Shown here piece after piece: positions 58,205 to 64,000 of a stretch of DNA of 64,000 bases. Below the pieces are notes generated by a model. That model did no database searches. It saw only the letters and a list, made by a program, of their open reading frames with translations, and was not told the DNA's origin. Each line of letters opens with the position of its first letter. Positions within the stretch are counted from its first letter, which is position 1. Position numbers and translations under genes: made by a program. This stretch comes from Spirometra erinaceieuropaei. Lineage: Eukaryota; Platyhelminthes; Cestoda; Diphyllobothriidea; Diphyllobothriidae. The DNA lies in the NCBI GenBank assembly GCA_902702965.1, contig CACRXP010000168.1:924682-988681 (forward strand), in the 5' to 3' direction.

Positions 58205-60290
58205 CGTTTCGATTTCTTATTATGGCCCCAAATAATGACCTTTGCATAAAAATAGATATTGCAGATAAGTGCTTCTCAGATCTGTGCCAGTATTTGATTA
58301 ATAATGATGAAAACTACAATTAAGCAATGTCATTTCAGTTGGTGCGTGTTTTGTAAAGGAAAGGCGCATCTGAACAACTGCACTACCATTGAATAGGTGG
58401 GATTGATAAACAAAGCAACCAAGGCAAAACTTGCTTGAAAATAAAAGCGTGAATTCATTTTTTGTTTCCGTTGAAAGAACTTCAACGCAGACCAAGAAAA
58501 AGTGTCGGCAAACCAAAAGTCCCAATGATCGTTTGAATTTATTTTAAGGAATGTCAGATAATACTGGTCACCATTCGAAAAATATCCTTGCAATGTACTT
58601 TTAGGGATCTTACCCATTGACATGTGTGCTCAGCTCAATGGGAACTTAACGGATTTCAGGTTTTCCTAGATGAGGTTTTTAGCTTAGATTAGGCCATAAT
58701 AACGACGTTAACCATCCTAATTCATACCTCCATGAATCTAAGGACCTGCTTTATTTATAAAAGCCTTAAGAACTAGTCACTGTTTGTAAACATGTATGAA
58801 TGTGAAACTTTGAAGTCAATTTCGACCGTTGAACATGGTCGGAAAGATCACAAACGATATTCTGATAATAAAAGAACACCTCAAGTTTAAACCGACCACA
58901 TAATCGTTAAAAGTACAAACTAACTTTGCAGAAAACGCCTTCCCAAGTTTTCTACGCCTATGCACACGCCTAGGCAGTTATAGCGAAACGGCCCTCTGGC
59001 ATACGACCACTTAGGCGCGGCGTAATTTCGGCTATAAGTTCTTTTGGAAAATGAAAAATTGCCGTCTAAGCCGCTTGTCGAACTGTCTTATTTTCTATAC
59101 GGCTACTCTGTCCATCATTTATGCTTCATATTTGAAAACGAAAATAACGTAAAAGTGTATAAAGAACGAGTACAAAGTAAACACATGGATTGTGTTCTGC
59201 TTTTGCTACTCGATGAAATGTAGAAAGGTAATTTTATATCTTTGAAAAATGAAACTTTAGGTAACGCTACCTGCCTGACATTTTCCCCCACCTATGCAAC
59301 AGTAGGCTACAAAAACCCTTTTAGTCAGTAGACGTGGGTCGAAAAATATCCGCAAACGGATAATTGGCATTTAAAGGACACTTAATCATCCTTTCGGAAA
59401 GGGGGTTCTTGACACATGAAATATTATACGTTCACTTGCACATGCCAATTATATCACAAGTTTTCACGTGCATATTGTTGCCTTTGCAGGTGGCTTCATG
59501 AGTGCTTTGCCGCTACTGCGTTCTGTCAAAGTTATCATTCAAAGCAATTTCCGTCATAGTTACATTCACTTTAGGCATTAAAAAAGGGAGCAGTTACTCC
59601 AACCGTGCGGAACTGAGATCTGAAAACCCTCCATAAGCATTAATCCGCTGGTGTGTCGTTCCGAGATCAAAATGGCTGGCCGTGCGAACAGATCGAGGCA
59701 GCCCTGTAAGGACGTATCTGTCCGATTCATAAGACACGTTCGAACACGTGTGTTTGGGATTTTAACTAGTGCCTGCATTGCCAGTATGGTAGGGCGTTCA
59801 GTATTTGTGTACTACCGATTGCGCAATCTCAACTTGTGAATATTACGCGGTTATTATACAGTCGCTGAGGAGTTTTAACTCAAGCATTCCCTAACAGCTT
59901 TCAGAGCTTTCAAAGGACTTGCTCTTCTTTTGCGCATTAAATTTCAAGGGAATTAAGAAGCGTAAACACCATAGTGTGGTCGTGCATTCGGTCAGTGCCA
60001 GTCACTGTTGTCAATTCCGGCATCAGAGCTCTGACGGACTCGACTAGTGGGCTGGTACCTGACAGGGGCAAGTGCGGGTGAGGATGACAGTGGAAGCGCA
60101 TATTCCTCACTATGAACAATATGACACGATTTTAGACGATCACGGCTCCCTAAAAGTCAAGGCGTGGATGGCTGTGAACTGACTGGATAATTTAGTCTTT
60201 CTCTCAGGACGGATAGTCATTCTGTAATAACATCATCTTAATGTTACCTTCGTGGCACCCACCGTCAGTGTGAAGTGCTGGTATATAAAA
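58205..60290. other. No recognisable gene
   Basis: AT-rich with short frames. No domain or repeat match noticed. Confidence 0.45.
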
Positions 60291-60295
60291 AAGTA

Positions 60296-60815
60296 GAAGA
60301 GATAGCTGGGACCAGAAATCTATTTGCCTGAGGTTTCGCATTCAACAAGACAGAAATTTTCGCTAGAGGTGACAATCGCTTGAGCTGCGAGCTGCTTTTG
60401 TCATGGTTCGCTGGAATTCAGTTCATTTATAATTGCCACAATCTTCCCCTTCCATACTCGGTGCCTAGACCTCGCCTGGGCGGAGTAATTAGCCACACGA
60501 GGAGCGCATATGTAAACACTGTTTCCAACACCAGGATCGGTGGGTCGGATGATCGAGCAATCATTACACCAACCAGCATTTAACGACGTGAATGCCGGCC
60601 ATAAAACGATTAACACACCACGTGCAACGATCCCTAATGATGAGGGAAAGCCGTGAACATTCCTAGGTATGCGGTAGCATAACGAATACATCCTATAAAT
60701 ACTGCAGCACCTTGTGCAAGAACCACCGTTATCTGCTTTTGTCTCTGATGATTGGTTCAAAAAGGAGTCCGAAACGTAAGACGAGTAAAGCTCTTGTCCA
60801 AGCTATCGTTTCTCC
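60296..60815. mobile_element. Pair of inverted PLE3-type termini (short non-autonomous element)
   Basis: The reverse complement of 60296-60345 (gcgaaacctcaggcaaatag, then gtcccagctatc) aligns with 60768-60815 (ccgaaacgtaagacgagtaa, then gtccaagctatc). Both align with the PLE3 terminus at 56130-56170. About 420 bp of non-coding sequence lies between. It may be a deletion derivative of a PLE with inverted arms or two independent truncated insertions. Confidence 0.55.
60735..60791 (+). ncRNA. Hammerhead ribozyme, type I, core intact
   Basis: Stem I: GCTTT (60735-60739) pairs with AAAGC (60787-60791), an internal loop, then GTCT (60741-60744) pairs with AGAC (60779-60782). The core CTGATGA is at 60745-60751 with all seven positions canonical. 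Stem II (60752-60770) is imperfect (GG..TTC / GGA..CC) with two Us before it. GAAAC is at 60771-60775 and the cleavage triplet GTA at 60776-60778 (H17 = A is allowed). Stem III is minimal, as reported for PLE-borne hammerheads. Cleavage is predicted after 60778. Weak stem II pairing is the main doubt about activity. Confidence 0.7.
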
Positions 60816-60819
60816 TTCC

Positions 60820-61870
60820 TCACGACTGCTCCCTGGGACTCGTCTCTTTGCTTCTATTGGCAGTGCTGATACGCCTTGCGCACACTAGAGGGTTTGATAT
60901 CGCGTCTAGACACGGTTTCATATCCTGTCAGCCGCTCGTGGTGATCCCAACTCCGGTCTTCCTGACTATATATTGACATTGGGTGCGGGATATTGAAGAA
61001 GAAGAAGAAGAGAGTGTAAAAGGCGCAGCGCGTTTGCCATCACTGTAAATCAACTCACTCGAAGGCTACCGGCCCTGTCCCACTCATCTGCTCGACAAAC
61101 ACTGAACACTGTCGGGACCGACAGTCGGTCTATCGTACGTCCGATTGCAGGCCAGAAGTCTTGCGAATGTGTCTTAACTGACAGGGCCTGTAGCGCCAGT
61201 GCTTGAGGTATGTTCGCATTAAGAAGACATTCTTGGGGGAACAAAAGGCTCTTTTATGACCATAAATGTCAAAAAGCTGGCTAACAAGTGTGAGTTGTCT
61301 GAAGAAGTTAATTTCAACGACCTACGTCCAAGTTATTCCGACGCCTTGTAACGCTTACGATCAATATCTATAAATCGAAACATAGCAACAGCAGTAAGCA
61401 ACAATTCAAAATTTTTATCGTACAATATAACGCTCTTTGTACGGTTTAATGTCAGCTAATGCAAAAAGTAGAGGCGGCACATGCACCGCATTAGTCGTTT
61501 AAGGAATACCTGAACATTTGCATGCACACTTTCTTCTGAAAAGGAAGTAATAGTTATCACAAAACGTAGATAGTTTACAAATAAACAATAAGTAGAGCAC
61601 ATATGCGAGTTAACAGTTATAGCTTCTGAATTTACTCTGGTCAAAGAGGAAGTACGTCAATATCCATTTTAAAAATACCGCTCAGATGTGGTTACATAGA
61701 CTTGCCTGAAGTAAACAAACCTCAGCCACCTGTATTATGGGACCGGTGGTAATAGGGGTTTTTACAAGTGGGGCCGGGGACACACACACGACGAGATCAA
61801 GTAGTTGTATGCAAAAGAGAAACTATTGCGAATGCGTGATTGTACTTTGAGTATTTGAGAGATAGTTGTC
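60820..61870. other. No recognisable gene
   Basis: Contains a (GAA)n run at 60995-61012 and a GC-richer block at 61050-61250. No domain recognised. Confidence 0.4.
60995..61012. repeat. (GAA)n microsatellite
   Basis: About six GAA/AGA units near the right-hand PLE terminus. Confidence 0.85.
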
Positions 61871-61872
61871 CG

Positions 61873-61977
61873 AACCCTTTACCATTACCCGTACTTCTAA
61901 CCACTAACTCTCACCTCTAAACCTAGCCCCTAACCATAACCAATAACTCCGGCCCCTAACTCTAATCCTAACCCCGA
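61873..61977. repeat. Degenerate telomere-like (CCCTAA)n block
   Basis: Repeated variants of cccctaac, ctaacc and ccataacc occur about every 6-8 bases over roughly 100 bp. It looks like a decayed interstitial telomeric or CCCTAA-type minisatellite. The metazoan telomere unit is TTAGGG; no perfect tandem run remains. Confidence 0.5.
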
Positions 61978-61979
61978 CA

Positions 61980-63690
61980 GTATTATGGTCATCAGGTGGC
62001 GCAACATAACCATATCTTACCGGAATAGCCTACTAATGTTTCATTTCAAAGCAATACATTATGCATAAATTGTATCTAACAAAGGTCATCGCTTTGAGTA
62101 TCCTCTATTCTCGCTCAGACTCAAATTAACCAACCCTCACCGAATAGAACAGGGAAAGTTGTCGGAGGAATAAAACCAATATACAATATATGCTCACGTG
62201 TTGTAAAACAGAGTTTGAGTAAAGTGGACCAATGTTGGTAGACTGACCAAAGGTGACTACTTATTTTCCCTAGTCAGTACCCCTTCCAGCATATATTCGT
62301 AGTCCCAATGCGAGTGACTCCAAGGCTCGGCGTTTGGTCCCAAGTCATATCGGGTCGAATATGTCACTTAACCCAATGACTAAACGCACAACCAGCATGA
62401 CAAATCTGTATTCTGCAATGGCATCATTTAAGTCCATTCCAGTGTAACATTCTCCTACAGGCATCTTCACACAGGTTTTTGTATTATTATTATATTTTAT
62501 ATGTTTTTTTAATATAATATATATTGTTATATTATATTATAATATTATTTGTTATTATTATTTCTCTAAAGCTCTTGCTAATGAAAATCATTTTTACGTC
62601 ACTAACCACCCTTTGAAAAATAAAAACGACCTATTTGTTCTGAAGGGTCTATTTAATATAAATTATTAGAAACTGCTCCGTTGACTGGCTCTCGGTAGAC
62701 TCCGTCGATATATTGTACTGACTCGGCAGAAGATTTCATGAAAATGTCCGGTGACTAAAAAATAAAAAATATCTTTATAATGAAGAATTCAGCTTTAACG
62801 TATTGCTACATATTGCTCAGTTGGCCAGTTCCTACTTAGTATATCGTACTAGTTCTTTTATGCTTTTTGCTAGGCAGACTCTTTAGAAGACTTCCTGACA
62901 ATGCTCACTTATATGTTTACAGACGCATTCTAGATGTTTGGAAAAAAAGATTAAGCATGTGACACAGGTCGCTCATTTTTGCACCATTAATATTCTTCTT
63001 TTTCAACAAGCTTGCCGCTAATAATGGTGGGAATGTCATCATCAAGTGACATTTCAAAGAAAAAGAGGCATTAAAGAGAAGGAGCTCATTTTGATGCTGA
63101 CACGTCAAGGAGTGATTTTGGTTACACATCTATGTAGACTGGAAATTTTCAAGCATACTTCTCATTATTCTGCTCAAGCTGACGGACTCGCTATGAGAAG
63201 GGTACTGAGAACAAAGCGAGACGAAAGGCGTAAACGGCTGATGCCATCACCGCGACTTTCGTAGGCGAAAGAGGTCTTTGAAATAACTGATTGATCCCTC
63301 TGGTCAATGAGGATAAGGGAAAGCTTACAGGCTTGGCCCAAAATGCCGTTGTCCATTGATGCAACCTAAAGACTCTAGTTCTGACAGGGAAAGTCCACTT
63401 TCTTTGCTGAATCCAGTGAAACTCTGAAGGATTCATTTTCGTCAAAAATTCAGATGACAGTGTTATCATAAGTATCATTTGGATAAAAAATGATTGACCC
63501 ACCCCATGTCCCCCTACCTGGATGAACTTTTATAGCCGATGCCAATATGATTGAAGGCCGCGACGAAAATTCAACATCAAATCAAACGCAAAAACCCTGG
63601 TTTTCTACAATTTCCCCATTCTTCCGCCTCATAAACTTGCCTTACTCGAAAAGACACGGGAATAGAAACTACCCGTAATACAGGTAGGCG
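61980..63690. other. No recognisable gene; AT-rich tract
   Basis: Includes a very AT-rich stretch at 62480-62565 (tattattat, aatataatat). Frames at 63046-63502 on both strands overlap each other and show no domain. Confidence 0.4.
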
Positions 63691-63697
63691 TCCAATT

Positions 63698-64000
63698 ACC
63701 GTAGGTGGGCTAACTTATGAAATATCGACTGAGATTCTGAAATGAGTTTTTATGTCGAAAAGAGTAATCAGGTAGAGTTGTAAAACTGATTATCATGCAG
63801 CATAATTGTACAATAATTTAGTTACCACCGGATGCCAACTTTCGGCTGAACTTCCTTTCAACTGCATACGAAAATTATACTATGTAAAAAGGCAACTTAG
63901 ATAACATAAATGTTTCTCATTATTTTACGATAAGGTTAAAAATTCCATTATGTTTCTTAAAAACACACATGAATATATTCATTTTTTGCTCATTCGGTAG
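63698..64000. repeat. Family A repeat, left-arm copy cut by the window end
   Basis: Aligns with 668-962 of copy 1: gtaggtgggct, atgaaat, gttgtaaaactgattatcat, catgcagcataattgt, and the end tgaatatattcatttttt. The remainder lies beyond the window. Confidence 0.7.

Noticed and set aside
1..64000. CRISPR arrays, bacterial operons, phage or virus genes
   Set aside because: No regularly spaced repeats, no prokaryotic gene density and no viral structural motifs were seen. The window is clearly eukaryotic.

Overview
This is about 64 kb of AT-rich, gene-poor eukaryotic (metazoan) DNA. There are no bacterial-type operons and almost no long open frames. The strongest signals are retroelements: Penelope-like elements (PLEs) with a GIY-YIG endonuclease, a CR1/jockey-type LINE, tRNA-derived SINEs and long-inverted-repeat elements. 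This repeat mix, plus widely spaced short exons, suggests a flatworm and most likely a cestode. That placement is inference and was not checked against any database.

Layout. 0.3-6 kb: a Thr-rich open frame, one arm-bearing copy of repeat family A, a GIY-YIG remnant and a solo PLE terminal repeat with a hammerhead-like motif. 7.6-18.1 kb, minus strand: candidate host exons, the best being a transmembrane exon (9929-10079) with good splice sites. An upstream exon (16378-16610) and a downstream exon (8887-9016) match it in phase. The inferred introns hold PLE1 (10556-11901), a PLE relic (12700-13460) and SINEs. 19-23 kb: SINEs, a pyrimidine-rich tract and a foldback element (22188-23146). 23-31 kb: nothing recognisable. 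31-33 kb: a decayed LINE. 33.7-34.25 kb: a SINE and a near-perfect 128-bp palindrome ending in an (AT)20 tract. 35.2-37.2 kb: PLE2, the best preserved PLE. 38.3-38.8 kb: another family A copy. 42.25-44.61 kb: a 1.15-1.2 kb tandem duplication with one unusually conserved core, abutting a PLE relic and a SINE. 47.3-47.6 kb: a frameshifted immunoglobulin-domain relic. 56.1-58.2 kb: a third PLE lineage. 60.3-60.8 kb: two inverted PLE termini, one carrying a hammerhead ribozyme with all core bases intact. 61.9 kb: telomere-like degenerate repeats. 63.7 kb to the end: another family A copy.

Most striking is the link between PLE termini and self-cleaving-RNA-like motifs. Both arm-bearing PLEs are flanked by inverted copies of their 3' end, each with a 43-nt hammerhead-like motif. 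In four of five copies the expected C3-G8 core pair is replaced by U3-A8, which keeps the pairing. A second lineage keeps the canonical CTGATGA core. All PLE and LINE coding regions are damaged, including loss of the first catalytic Asp of the RT in PLE2, so none looks autonomous.
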